Made by a program: the position numbers and the translations under genes. Below, piece by piece: positions 26,285 through 34,942 of a stretch of 52,660 nucleotides of DNA. The stretch's first letter is position 1, and each line of letters begins with the position of its first letter. The notes below the pieces were generated by a model. That model was not told where the DNA came from and did no database searches. It was given only the letters and a program-made list of their open reading frames with translations. This DNA is from Verrucomicrobiota bacterium (lineage in GTDB: Bacteria; Verrucomicrobiota; Verrucomicrobiia; Limisphaerales; JACPZS01), in NCBI GenBank assembly GCA_016195385.1, contig JACPZS010000127.1, positions 1-52,660 of the forward strand, in the 5' to 3' direction.

Positions 26285-28306
26285 ATGAAAACCCCGCTCC
26301 ACCGGCTCATGCTCACCGTTTTCTTCGCGGCTTGGTCAAGCTCGGCTGTCGCGCAGGAATCACCCGCGCAGCGCCACGCGATGGCGACCAATCAACTCCT
26401 GCAAGTCGCCGTCGCGATTTCCGCGCGCTGCCTCGCCGAGGTGCGCACGCTTGAAGACTGGCAAAAGCAGCGTCCCGAACTGCGCCGCCAGTTGCGCGAC
26501 ATGCTCGGACTTGATCCGCTGCCGCCAAGAACCGCGCTCAAACCGCAAATCACCGGCACGCTTGACCGCCCGGCGTATCGCATTGAAAAAGTTGTCTTCC
26601 AAAGTTTGCCGGGGCTTTACGTCACCGGAAATTTTTACGTTCCGAAAGCCGCCGCCACGCCCGTGCCCGCCATTTTGTATCTCTGCGGACATTCGCCCGG
26701 CCCGCTCGGAGCCAAGGTTCATTATCAAGATCGCGCGCAATGGTTCGCCGCGCACGGCTACGCGGTGCTAATCCTCGACACGCTGGAGTTTGGCGAAGTC
26801 GCGGGCATCCATCATGGCACGCACAACTTAAACATGTGGCACTGGCTTTCGCTGGGCTACACGCCGGCGGGCGTGGAAGTCTGGAATGCGATGCGCGCGC
26901 TCGACTATCTGGAGACGCGAAGCGAAGTGGACATGCGGCGCGTGGGCCTCACGGGCATTTCGGGCGGCGGCGCGATGACCTGGTACACCGCCGCGCTCGA
27001 CGACCGCATCGCTGCCGCCGCGCCCGTATGCTCGACATGGACGGCCGGCTCGCAGGCGACCAACTGGCTCGCGCGCGGCCAGTGCGATTGCATTTACTAT
27101 CACAACACCTACTGCTGGGATTTTCCCATCGTCGGCGCGCTGATCGCGCCGCGTCCACTCATGATTTTGAGCGGGCAGAAGGATTCCATTTTTCCGCCCG
27201 ACGGTTACCACGAAGTTTTCAATCGCGCGAAAAAAGTTTACGATCTCTATGCGAAGGGAAATTCGGATCGCATTCGTGAAGTCGATGACAACGTGGGCCA
27301 CAGCGATCCGCCGCTGTTTCTGCGCGAAGCGCGCCAATGGATGAACCGCTGGTTGAAGAATGATCTCGCTCTGATTCCCGATGAAGCGAACCCGCCGCCC
27401 AAAGAAAAACCGGAAGACTTGGCCTGTCTGGATCGTGTCCCGCGCGATGCCGTCAACTTCCGCGTCCAAAACGAATTCATTCCCGCCGCCAAAATCGTGA
27501 AGCCCGCGTCGCTCGCCGCTTGGAACAAGCGTCGCACGGAATTGGTCGCCGCTTTGCGGACGAAAGTCTTTGGCTGGTTCCCAACGCAACCGGTTCCATT
27601 CGAGACCAAAGTTCTGCGCACGGCCGCCAGCTACGCGTCGGATTACGCCCACTACAAGGAAGTTTCCTTCAACAGCGAAGCCGGCGTGCGCATCCGCGCT
27701 CAACTTTTTACCCCAAAGAACGGCGCGACTGATTCACCGCTGCTCATCTGCGTCAAACGACCGGCCGACTCGCTTTACCCGATGGACTTCGACGAATTGC
27801 TCCCCGTGTTTCGCGATCATCGTGTGCTCGTGCTGAACCCGCGTTTTACTGAGCAACCTCTCAATGCCGCCCTTTTCGCCGACATCGAACGCACCGCCGC
27901 CTGGTGCGGTCGCACGATTGCCTCAATGCAAGTCTGGGACATCCTGCGCGCCATCGAATGGGCCGTGAACGATGAGAAAATTCCATCCCGGAAAATCGCC
28001 CTCTACGGCAAAGACGACATGGCGGCGCTGTCGATTTACGCCGCGATGTTCGACGCGCGCGTCACGCAAGTCATCGTAAGCGACCCGCCCGCGTCGCACT
28101 GGCAGCGGCCGGCGTTGTTGAACGTGCTGCGCGTTACGGATCTTCCCGAAGCGGCAGCTGCGCTCGCGCCGCGGCGGCTGGTGGGCATTCGCAGTCTGCC
28201 GATCGCGTTTGATTTGACGCGCGCGATTTATGGCGTGCTCGGCGTAAAAAAGAATCTGGCAACCGCCGCGAGCCTGCCTGAAGCACTGTTGCTCGAAAGC
28301 GAATAA
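26285..28306 (+). CDS. Secreted acetylxylan-esterase-like alpha/beta hydrolase, two-domain
   Basis: A signal peptide (MKTPLHRLMLTVFFAAWSSS...AQE) precedes a 673-residue protein. The first half is an AXE1/Abhydrolase_7-like domain: VPAILYLCGHSPGPLG, VLILDTLEFGEV, the nucleophile elbow VGLTGISGGGAMTWY, acid near ILSGQKDSIFPPDGY and His in NVGHSDPP. The second half (about 390-673) looks like a degenerate second hydrolase domain (SPLLICVKRPADSLYP, YGKDDMAALSIYAAM) without a clear GxSxG Ser. Similar large proteins deacetylate plant polysaccharides. A TTG at 26276 is an alternative start. Confidence 0.83.
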   Translation: MKTPLHRLMLTVFFAAWSSSAVAQESPAQRHAMATNQLLQVAVAISARCLAEVRTLEDWQKQRPELRRQLRDMLGLDPLPPRTALKPQITGTLDRPAYRIEKVVFQSLPGLYVTGNFYVPKAAATPVPAILYLCGHSPGPLGAKVHYQDRAQWFAAHGYAVLILDTLEFGEVAGIHHGTHNLNMWHWLSLGYTPAGVEVWNAMRALDYLETRSEVDMRRVGLTGISGGGAMTWYTAALDDRIAAAAPVCSTWTAGSQATNWLARGQCDCIYYHNTYCWDFPIVGALIAPRPLMILSGQKDSIFPPDGYHEVFNRAKKVYDLYAKGNSDRIREVDDNVGHSDPPLFLREARQWMNRWLKNDLALIPDEANPPPKEKPEDLACLDRVPRDAVNFRVQNEFIPAAKIVKPASLAAWNKRRTELVAALRTKVFGWFPTQPVPFETKVLRTAASYASDYAHYKEVSFNSEAGVRIRAQLFTPKNGATDSPLLICVKRPADSLYPMDFDELLPVFRDHRVLVLNPRFTEQPLNAALFADIERTAAWCGRTIASMQVWDILRAIEWAVNDEKIPSRKIALYGKDDMAALSIYAAMFDARVTQVIVSDPPASHWQRPALLNVLRVTDLPEAAAALAPRRLVGIRSLPIAFDLTRAIYGVLGVKKNLATAASLPEALLLESE

Positions 28307-28378
28307 CGCATTGCGCCCGTCGCAATTCCTCGCGCCTTGACGAGTGGCGGAAAAATCCAAACACTCGCCGCGCTCAAT

Positions 28379-29689
28379 ATGAAAACCATTTTTCGCTCTA
28401 CCATCGCCCTTCTGATTTTGCAGGGAACACTCGCCAGTTTTGCGCAAACGCTCGAAAGCAAACCGACCGATTCGTATTTTGAGAAATTCAAACCGCTCAA
28501 AGCGCCAACAGCAGGCGCGCTCTTGCTCAAGCCGGGGGATCGACTCGCCATCTGCGGCGATTCGATCACCGAGCAAAAGATGTATTCGCGCATCATGGAA
28601 ACTTACCTGACGGTCTGCACGCCGGAGTTGGGCGTCACAGTGCGACAGTACGGCTGGGGCGGCGAAGTTGCTCCAGGTTTTCTTGCGCGGATGACCAATG
28701 ATTGCCTGCGTTTTCAGCCGACGATTGCCACGACGTGCTATGGCATGAACGATCACGGCTATCGTCCGTACGAAGAGGCCATCGGTCAGCGTTATCGCAA
28801 TGCTTCCACCGCGATCATTCGCGCGTTCAAAGGCGCGGGCGCGCGCGTCGTCCACGGCTCGCCCGGTTGCGTCGGAAAAAAACCCGGCTGGTCGAAGGAC
28901 AATAATTGGACGAGCGAAGATTTGAATTTGAACCTCTGCGAACTGCGCAACATCGGCATCGAGATCGCACAAGCGGAGCAAGTCGGTTTTGCCGACGTGT
29001 TTTGGCCGATGCTGACGGCCGGCTTCGCGGCCCAGCAAAAGCACGGCACGAACTACGCCATCGCGGGCAAGGACGGCGTGCATCCGGATTGGGCGGGCCA
29101 GACGGTGATGGCCCAGGCGTTCCTGCACGCGCTCGGACTCGAAGGCGACATCGGCACGTTCACCGTTGATCTCCGCATCAACGCGGCGAACGTCTCGGCG
29201 GGACACGGCCTCGTCGGCTACGAAAAAGGCGAACTGACCGTCCTGAGCAAGCGTTATCCGTTCTGCGCGCCCGTCGGCGATGTGACGAAGCACAACAACA
29301 TCCGTTCCGCGATGGCGTTGATTCCCTTCAATGATGAACTCAATCGTCTCATGTTGGTGGTCAGAAATCCGAAAGCGCAAAATTACAAAATCACTTGGGG
29401 CGCGGAGTCGCATAGCTACAGCGCCGAGCAACTCGGCAAGGGCGTCAACCTCGCCGCCGACTTCGTGAACAATCCGTTCACCGACGCGTTCAATAAAGTC
29501 GATGCCGCCGTCGCGGCCAAGCAAGCCTACGAGACGAAGCAGATCAAAGAACTTTTCCACGGCGACGAAGGCAAACGCGACATGGCGGCCACCGTCGCGG
29601 CGAGTGAACAAACCCGCGCTCCGCTCGCCGAGGCGATCAAGATCGCATTCGTGCCCGTGCGGCACACGATCAAGATCGAAGCGGAATAA
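28379..29689 (+). CDS. Secreted SGNH/GDSL hydrolase
   Basis: The 436-residue protein starts with a signal peptide (MKTIFRSTIALLILQGTLASFAQ). It shows the SGNH blocks: LAICGDSITEQ (Ser), YGWGGEVAPG (Gly), TTCYGMNDHGY (Asn) and KDGVHPDWAGQTV (Asp and His). The C-terminal 180 residues lack a named domain. SGNH members deacylate polysaccharides or lipids; with the neighbouring acetylxylan-esterase-like gene 72 bases upstream on the same strand it could form a polysaccharide-deacetylating pair. I start at ATG 28379. Confidence 0.87.
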   Translation: MKTIFRSTIALLILQGTLASFAQTLESKPTDSYFEKFKPLKAPTAGALLLKPGDRLAICGDSITEQKMYSRIMETYLTVCTPELGVTVRQYGWGGEVAPGFLARMTNDCLRFQPTIATTCYGMNDHGYRPYEEAIGQRYRNASTAIIRAFKGAGARVVHGSPGCVGKKPGWSKDNNWTSEDLNLNLCELRNIGIEIAQAEQVGFADVFWPMLTAGFAAQQKHGTNYAIAGKDGVHPDWAGQTVMAQAFLHALGLEGDIGTFTVDLRINAANVSAGHGLVGYEKGELTVLSKRYPFCAPVGDVTKHNNIRSAMALIPFNDELNRLMLVVRNPKAQNYKITWGAESHSYSAEQLGKGVNLAADFVNNPFTDAFNKVDAAVAAKQAYETKQIKELFHGDEGKRDMAATVAASEQTRAPLAEAIKIAFVPVRHTIKIEAE

Positions 29690-29732
29690 TTGTTCTGCCC
29701 CAAACAGTTCAGCGAAGTTTCCAAACTTTTTT

Positions 29733-29858
29733 ACCACGGATTTCACGGATCACACGGATGAAACGGTTTTCATGATGCGTCGCGGCAATACTTCTTCGAC
29801 TTGAGCGAATCTGGTGGAAACAGTTCGTCATCTGTGAAATCTGCGAAATCCGTGGTTC
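29733..29858. repeat. Inverted-repeat element with about 33-bp arms
   Basis: Left arm 29733-29765 (ACCACGGATTTCACGGATCA...) and right arm 29826-29858 (...GCGAAATCCGTGGTTCC) are complementary with about five mismatches across a 60-base centre. It sits between the SGNH gene and the methyltransferase gene. The motif family (CCACGGATTTCAC) recurs in weaker form at 14499-14573. Confidence 0.7.
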
Positions 29859-29883
29859 CAACCAGATTAAAAAATCGAACAAC

Positions 29884-30690
29884 TTGAATCCAATTTACGA
29901 GCACAACCGCCGCGCGTGGGACGAACGCGCGCGCCGGGGCGAGCGCCACACGCGCCAAGTGCTCGCGAAGGATTTGAAAAACCCGCTGCCGATCCTCGAC
30001 CCGGAAAACTGGCTCGGCGGCAACCTCGCGGGCAAACGTGTGCTCTGTCTGGCCAGCGGGGGCGGTTTGCAAAGTGCCTTGTGCGCCGCGGCAGGCGCGA
30101 TCGTCACCGTCGTGGACATCAGTCCGGAGATGCTGACGCAAGATCGACAGAGCGCGGCGGAACACGGACTCAAAATCAAAATTATCGAAGCTTCAATGGA
30201 TGATTTGTTGGCGCTGTCCGAGGCGGGATTCGACATCGTGATTCAACCGGTGAGCACGTGTTACGTGCCGGACATCGCGGCGGTGTATCGGCAGGTGGCG
30301 CGCGTGCTCGCGCCCGGTGGACTTTACCTCAGCCAGCACAAGCAGCCCGTCAACTTGCAGGCGGACGTCGCGCCGACCTCGTCCGGCTACGTCGTGCGCG
30401 AGCCGTATTATCGCACCGGCCCGTTGCCGGCGGTCGCGGCGGGCAGCCTGCATCGCGAAGCGGACACGACGGAATTCCTGCATCGCTGGGAAGAATTGAT
30501 CGGCGGCTTGTGCCGTGCTGGATTCGTCGTGGAGGATCTCGTCGAGCCGCGTCAGGCCGGCGTGGTCGTGCAGCCCGGAAGTTTTGAGCATCGCAGCCTG
30601 TTCATGCCGCCGTACGTAAAAATCAAAGCCCGGCGAGTTGGCAAACCGAGCGACGAACCGAAACCTGCCGCTCTTTGGACGCCGAGTTGA
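29884..30690 (+). CDS. Class I SAM-dependent methyltransferase
   Basis: The 268-residue protein has the SAM-binding core RVLCLASGGGLQSALCAAAG (motif I variant ASGGG), VTVVDISPEML (motif II) and ILVARVLAPGGLYLSQHKQP-like motif III (seen as RVLAPGGLYLSQHKQP). The start codon is TTG 29884; an in-frame stop lies shortly upstream and no ATG is better placed. The methyl acceptor is unknown. The last 127 bases of this gene are duplicated at 31351-31477 on the other side of the toxin-antitoxin pair. Confidence 0.85.
   Translation: MNPIYEHNRRAWDERARRGERHTRQVLAKDLKNPLPILDPENWLGGNLAGKRVLCLASGGGLQSALCAAAGAIVTVVDISPEMLTQDRQSAAEHGLKIKIIEASMDDLLALSEAGFDIVIQPVSTCYVPDIAAVYRQVARVLAPGGLYLSQHKQPVNLQADVAPTSSGYVVREPYYRTGPLPAVAAGSLHREADTTEFLHRWEELIGGLCRAGFVVEDLVEPRQAGVVVQPGSFEHRSLFMPPYVKIKARRVGKPSDEPKPAALWTPS
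30564..30690 (+). repeat. Direct repeat copy 1: 3' end of methyltransferase gene
   Basis: This 127-base segment, ending at the TGA stop, aligns base for base without gaps to 31351-31477 (about 106 identities by hand). The two copies bracket the toxin-antitoxin genes. Confidence 0.85.
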
Positions 30691-30748
30691 ATCGAGCCGC
30701 ACGCGTGACCATTTTCGTGTGAGCGTTCGTGCGAACCGTACCCAGATT

Positions 30749-31048
30749 TTACGAAGCGCGTTGCATGCGCCGACGAATCCATTTGGGATCACGACGGCAA
30801 TCAAGGACGGCTCGAACACGAACGACATCGCTCTCGATTCGGTAGTAGATCGCAAAAGGAAATCGCCTCGCTACGCATCGGTGTGAGCCGAAGACGACGC
30901 GATGAATGCCGGCGTACAGAAGCAGCGAGTCGATGTCGGAGAAAAGTGAATCGAGAAAATAAGAACCGAGTCCAGATGACTGTTCTTCGTAGAAGTGGTA
31001 ACCGGCAATTAAATCAGCCTTGGCGTCATCGAGAATCTCGATCTTCAT
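30749..31048 (-). CDS. RelE/ParE-family toxin
   Basis: The 99-residue basic protein has the ParE/RelE layout: MKIEILDDAKADLIAGYHFYEEQ, LGSYFLDSLFSDIDSLL, HRVVFGSHRCVARRFPFAIYY and VRVRAVLDCRRDP. RelE members cut mRNA on the ribosome and ParE members poison gyrase; the sequence does not decide between them. Its ATG overlaps the stop of the antitoxin gene (ATGA), the usual coupling with the antitoxin first. Confidence 0.88.
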   Translation of the reverse strand: MKIEILDDAKADLIAGYHFYEEQSSGLGSYFLDSLFSDIDSLLLYAGIHRVVFGSHRCVARRFPFAIYYRIESDVVRVRAVLDCRRDPKWIRRRMQRAS

Positions 31049-31263
31049 GACACCCGTTTGCGGATGTCAGCTTTGGCTTGTTCCCAATCAGAAAAGTGCG
31101 CCTCGCCGGAGGCAATGCGCCGCTCGCGATCCTCCAAAATGTTGCGATGCCATTCCGGGGATTCTAGCGCATCAACGTTGCGGCACAAATCCTCCCACAG
31201 CGCTTCCATGAGCTGGAGTTTTTCCGAAACCGTCATTTCGTTCAGCGGCAATGTCACTGACAT
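31045..31263 (-). CDS. Antitoxin, addiction-module component family (PF09720 type)
   Basis: The 72-residue acidic protein has MTVSEKLQLMEALWEDLC and ESPEWHRNILEDRERRIASGE, then FSDWEQAKADIRKR, typical of the short antitoxins paired with RelE/ParE toxins. It should bind and neutralise the toxin made from the overlapping gene. The start ATG 31263 gives the normal family length; the frame is open further upstream but that part is the antisense of the methyltransferase-end repeat. Confidence 0.88.
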   Translation of the reverse strand: MSVTLPLNEMTVSEKLQLMEALWEDLCRNVDALESPEWHRNILEDRERRIASGEAHFSDWEQAKADIRKRVS

Positions 31264-31350
31264 TGGAAAATCATAGCCGCAATCGAAGGCATTGCGAACA
31301 CTTTCGACGCCCGGGGTTTTCCGGGAGGGAGCGCAAATGGCGTTCGGGGC

Positions 31351-31477
31351 GGTCGTGCAGCACGAAAGTTTTGAACATCGCAGCCTGTTCATCCCGTCGT
31401 ACGTAAAAATCAAAGCCCGGCGAGTTGGCAAATTGGGAGACGAACCGAAACTCGTCATGCTCTGGGCACCGGGCTGA
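31351..31477 (+). pseudogene. Methyltransferase 3'-end fragment (direct repeat copy 2)
   Basis: It encodes VVQHESFEHRSLFIPSYVKI...LGDEPK ending in TGA, matching the last 42 residues of the methyltransferase at 29884-30690 (VVQPGSFEHRSLFMPPYVKI...). The rest of a gene is missing upstream, where the antitoxin gene starts. It is either a relic of a tandem paralogue or a duplication made when the toxin-antitoxin pair entered. Confidence 0.75.
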
Positions 31478-31518
31478 TGCAGGCGTAAACAAACACGGCA
31501 GCCATTTTTCGCGAAGGA

Positions 31519-31551
31519 GCGCGGCTATGTCCGCAGGACTAGCCGCAGCGC
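31519..31551. repeat. REP-like hairpin
   Basis: GCGGCTA (31521-31527) pairs with TAGCCGC (31540-31546), and inside them GTCC pairs with GGAC around GCA, giving an 11-bp stem with one bulge. It lies between the methyltransferase relic and aroF; the remaining bases to 31690 show no gene. Confidence 0.45.
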
Positions 31552-31690
31552 GACAACTCGGAACCAAGCGCCAAGGCAAGTATGTTCATTCTTTCACGAA
31601 CACATTTTTGGCCGCAAAATTTTCCGTTTCGTGTCCAGCGGATGTGCTCTCCGCGATTCAGTGGACCCGGCTTTCGGCGCACTCGCCGTC

Positions 31691-32704
31691 CTACTCCCGT
31701 CCCGCCGCCGCGATGAACGGCTTGAGTTCTTCCATCAGCTTCGCGAAGCCTTCGAGAGTCACTTGCTGTGCGCCGTCGCTCCAGGCGACCGCCGGATTGG
31801 GATGAACCTCGATGAGCAACGCGTCCGCGCCCATCGCGACCGCGCCTTTGCACATCGCGGACACCAGGTCGGCGCGGCCCGCGCCCTGGCTGGGGTCGAT
31901 GACAATCGGACAGTGCGATTCGTTTTTGATGATCGGGATGGTCGAGAGGTCGAGCGTGTTGCGCGTATAGGTCTCGAACGTGCGGATGCCGCGTTCGCAA
32001 AACATGAGGTTTGCGTTTTCGTTCGCGAGCACGTACTCGCCCGCGAGCAGCCATTCCTCGATCTTCATCGAGAGACCGCGCTTGAGCAAAACGGGTTTGC
32101 CCGTCTTGGCGGCGGCGATGAGCAACTGGAAATTCTGCGCGTTGCGCGCGCCGATTTGGAGAATGTCCGCATACTCGGCCACGAGTTCGGCGTGATCCTG
32201 CGAAAGCAATTCGGTGATGACGGGCAGGCCGGTTTCCTTGCGCGCCTTCGCGAGCAACTTCAATCCCTTTTCGCCGAGTCCCTGAAATTCGTAGGGCGAC
32301 GTGCGCGGCTTGAACGCCCCGCCGCGCAGAATGGTTGCACCCGCCGCCTTCACCGCGTGCGCTGTCGTGAGCAATTGCTTTTCGTCCTCGACCGAGCACG
32401 GCCCGGCCATGACTTGAAATTTTTTCCCGCCGACGACGGTGCCACGCACGTTGATCGTGGAATTGCCTTTGTGCGCTTCCCGACTGACGAGTTTGTAGCG
32501 CTTCTGGACGGGCATCACACGTTCGACCTGCGGCCATGCGATGAGCGCTTCGAGCGTATGGTTTTTTCTCTCATCGCCGATGGCGCCAATCACCGTGCGC
32601 TCGACGCCGCGCATAATATGCGGCTTGTAGCCGAGATTCTTGATCTCCTTGAGCACGGCGGTTTCATCCTTCTTCGAGAGGTTCGGTTTAAGCACGACAA
32701 TCAT
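31691..32704 (-). CDS. aroF: 3-deoxy-7-phosphoheptulonate synthase (DAHP synthase, type I beta)
   Basis: The enzyme condenses phosphoenolpyruvate and erythrose 4-phosphate, the first step of the shikimate pathway. The 337-residue protein has an N-terminal ferredoxin-like regulatory domain (about 1-70, MIVVLKPNLSKKDETAVL) and the barrel with MAGPCSVEDEKQL, LRGGAFKPRTSPYEFQG, LQIGARNAQNFQLL, LLKRG and IVIDPSQGAGR. This architecture is the I-beta class, whose extra domain is used for feedback by tyrosine or prephenate in relatives. I start at ATG 32704; upstream frame (to 32737) overlaps a terminator. See the terminator entry for likely control. Confidence 0.94.
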   Translation of the reverse strand: MIVVLKPNLSKKDETAVLKEIKNLGYKPHIMRGVERTVIGAIGDERKNHTLEALIAWPQVERVMPVQKRYKLVSREAHKGNSTINVRGTVVGGKKFQVMAGPCSVEDEKQLLTTAHAVKAAGATILRGGAFKPRTSPYEFQGLGEKGLKLLAKARKETGLPVITELLSQDHAELVAEYADILQIGARNAQNFQLLIAAAKTGKPVLLKRGLSMKIEEWLLAGEYVLANENANLMFCERGIRTFETYTRNTLDLSTIPIIKNESHCPIVIDPSQGAGRADLVSAMCKGAVAMGADALLIEVHPNPAVAWSDGAQQVTLEGFAKLMEELKPFIAAAGRE

Positions 32705-32738
32705 ATTCTTTGGTGGCAAGGCAGCGCCTGCGCTCAAT

Positions 32739-32767
32739 AAAAAAAGCCGCAGGCGACGACCTGCGGC
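32739..32767 (-). terminator. Intrinsic terminator in the leader of aroF (possible attenuator)
   Basis: On the - strand GCCGCAGG (32767-32760), six-base loop, CCTGCGGC (32753-32746), then seven T (32745-32739): a textbook terminator. It ends 35 bases before the aroF ATG on the same strand. It may simply end transcription from the LRR gene 258 bases upstream, or act as an attenuator. The 32768-33024 gap has no other gene; a short ATG frame runs into the hairpin (MNPCRRSSPAAFF). Confidence 0.75.
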
Positions 32768-33024
32768 ACGGGTTCATTCTGGCGAATCAATTCAGTCCCA
32801 CGCGCAGTTCGACAGGGCGATGGTAAAACCAACCAAACGCGCCGGCGAACTCACTGCTAAATCGTGGACTGCCAAATTTCACGGGCTGAGGTTAACAAAG
32901 CCCTCCACGCCGTCAACGGCTGATTTCCCACTTTGGCCACGCGAACTTCAATAACAGGAAACCGCCGGAAGCACGCGCTGCCAAATTGAACGCGCCGGCA
33001 AAACCGTCGCGTGGGCGCGCGACG

Positions 33025-33990
33025 CTACTTCTTTGGCTCTTCCTTCTTTTCTTCTTTTTTCTCCTCCGGTTTCGGCAGCGAGGAAAGATCCCACCCCGTG
33101 TCGATGCGCAAATTCGGCAAAGCCTTTTGCAACGCCGCCACGCCGTTGCTGGTTGTTTTCGTTTGCCAGAGATAAAGGTTGCGCAAATCAGTCAAGCCTT
33201 TGAGGTGTTCGAGGCCCGCATCGGTGACGGCCGTGCCGAAGACATTGAGGTAAGTGAGGTTCGTCAGATTCTTCAGATTCGCCAAGCCAGCGTCGGTGAC
33301 GGCGGTGTTTTCGAGATGAAGTTCGAGCAAATTGCTCAGGCCTTTCAAGTTGGCAAGACCGGCGTCCGTGATCTTCGTGCCGCGCAGATTCAATTGCACG
33401 AGATTCGCGATGTCCTTCAAAATTGCCAGCGTGGCATCGGTGACGTTCGTGCCTTGCAAGCCAAGATTTGCTTCGCGCCAATCCACTTTTTGCGCGATGG
33501 GCCGCGCGGCCATGCCGAGCGACTCCAGTTTCGCGATGGCCTTTTGCTCGGCGGGACTCGCCGGCGCGGCGGTGAGTTTATCCAAACCGATCTTCACCTT
33601 CGGCGGGGAATCCTTCGCGACGGCGACTTCTGGCCAGACCGCGCCCTGGTTGATCCAGTCGCGAATTAAATCCGTCTGCGCCTTCGTCAACGCGTCGCCT
33701 TCGTTGGGCATGCGGTCGTCGTCGGTCGCGGGCAGCAAAATCCGGCGATACATTTCGCTCTCGTCGGCTTTGCCGGGCTTGAACGCCGGCCCGCCTTTGC
33801 CGCCTTTGAGCGCGGCTTCCTTCGAATCGAGCCGCAACTTGCCCTTCTGCTTTTCGGGGCCGTGGCATTTGACGCACGAGTGTTCGAGGATGGGTTGGAT
33901 TTGTTTGGCGAAATCGACCTTGGTTTCCGTTTGCGCCGACAGCACGCCGCCCGAGAGCGCGCCCGCGAGAATCAAAATCAGTTTTTTCAT
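33025..33990 (-). CDS. Cytochrome c (planctomycete-type) and leucine-rich-repeat protein
   Basis: The 321-residue exported protein has a signal peptide (MKKLILILAGALSGGVLSAQ), then a PSCyt1-like haem domain (HSCVKCHG as CxxCH; ATDDDRMPNEGDAL, LIRDWINQGAVWP). Leucine-rich repeats of about 24 residues follow (LRGTKITDAGLANLKGL, LENTAVTDAGLANLKNL, VFGTAVTDAGLEHLKGL), and the tail is Lys/Glu-rich (EEKKEEKKEEPKK). Such fusions are characteristic of Planctomycetota and Verrucomicrobiota; electron transfer with protein or glycan contact is inferred. I start at ATG 33990. Confidence 0.9.
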   Translation of the reverse strand: MKKLILILAGALSGGVLSAQTETKVDFAKQIQPILEHSCVKCHGPEKQKGKLRLDSKEAALKGGKGGPAFKPGKADESEMYRRILLPATDDDRMPNEGDALTKAQTDLIRDWINQGAVWPEVAVAKDSPPKVKIGLDKLTAAPASPAEQKAIAKLESLGMAARPIAQKVDWREANLGLQGTNVTDATLAILKDIANLVQLNLRGTKITDAGLANLKGLSNLLELHLENTAVTDAGLANLKNLTNLTYLNVFGTAVTDAGLEHLKGLTDLRNLYLWQTKTTSNGVAALQKALPNLRIDTGWDLSSLPKPEEKKEEKKEEPKK

Positions 33991-34073
33991 AACAGTTGGT
34001 TTACCGGAGTTCTGTCGTGTTAATGCAATCTTGACCGCACCGCTGCAAGCCAAATTCGCACTGGCGCCATGCC

Positions 34074-34835
34074 TCAACGCGAAAAATAGTTTTGATAAAT
34101 CAATTTCGCCGTCAGCACCAGCATGATGCCGATGAACACCGGCCGGATGAATTTCACGCCGCGTTTGAGCACTGTCTTCGAGCCGAGCCGCGCGCCCATC
34201 AACTGTCCGATGCCCATCACGAGGCCCGCGCCGTAGTGAACCTTGCCGCCGACGATGAACACGGCCAGCGACGCGAGGTTGCTCGCGAAGTTCATCGCCT
34301 TCGTGTAACCCGTGGCCGCGAGGAGATTCTGGCCGAGCACGAGCACGCAGGCCATCGCCCAAAACGAACCCGTACCCGGCCCGAAGAAGCCATCATAAAA
34401 TCCCAGCGTCAGGCCGAAGAGAAGCGCGAACGAATTGGGCTTCATCCGCGGCCGCGCGTCCTGCTCGCCAAATTGCGGACGCAAAATCGTGTAAGCGGCG
34501 ATCACAATGAGCAGCACCGGAATCGCCAGTTCCAGAAATTTTTTGGAGATGAGTTGAACCGCCAGCGCGCCGAGCAACGCGCCGACGCACGTGAAGATCA
34601 GGCCGAGCCGGCACGCGCGCAAATCCATCACTCCGGCGCGCGCGTAATGCCACGTCGCGCTTGCCGAACCGAACGTCGATTGCAGCTTGTTCGTGCCCAG
34701 CGCGTCCGTGGGGGACAAACCCAAACTCAACAGCGCCGGCACCGTGATCAATCCGCCGCCGCCCGCGATCGAATCCACAAAACCCGCCACGAAACCCGTG
34801 CCGAACAACACAGGCGCCAGCCAAAGCGATGACAT
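34074..34835 (-). CDS. TSUP-family (TauE/SafE) sulfite/organosulfur exporter-like permease
   Basis: The 253-residue protein has about eight membrane helices in two repeats, with the family N-terminal GFVAGFVDSIAGGGGLITVPAL and TNKLQSTFGSASAT, and in the second half GFYDGFFGPGTGSFW and TKAMNFASNLASL. Members move sulfite, sulfonates or other small anions. ATG 34835 puts the first helix at the N-terminus. It is divergent from the phosphonoacetate hydrolase gene, 107 bases away, so a shared regulatory region and a role with a phosphonate or sulfonate substrate are possible but unproven. Confidence 0.9.
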   Translation of the reverse strand: MSSLWLAPVLFGTGFVAGFVDSIAGGGGLITVPALLSLGLSPTDALGTNKLQSTFGSASATWHYARAGVMDLRACRLGLIFTCVGALLGALAVQLISKKFLELAIPVLLIVIAAYTILRPQFGEQDARPRMKPNSFALLFGLTLGFYDGFFGPGTGSFWAMACVLVLGQNLLAATGYTKAMNFASNLASLAVFIVGGKVHYGAGLVMGIGQLMGARLGSKTVLKRGVKFIRPVFIGIMLVLTAKLIYQNYFSR

Positions 34836-34942
34836 GCCGTCAGAGGATGGAGAAATGCAATGATGCGTAAAGCGTGAAACCAATTTAGCCAGCGCGCGAA
34901 TTTGCTTCGACACCAAGCCGTGGTTCATCGAAAAAATACCGC

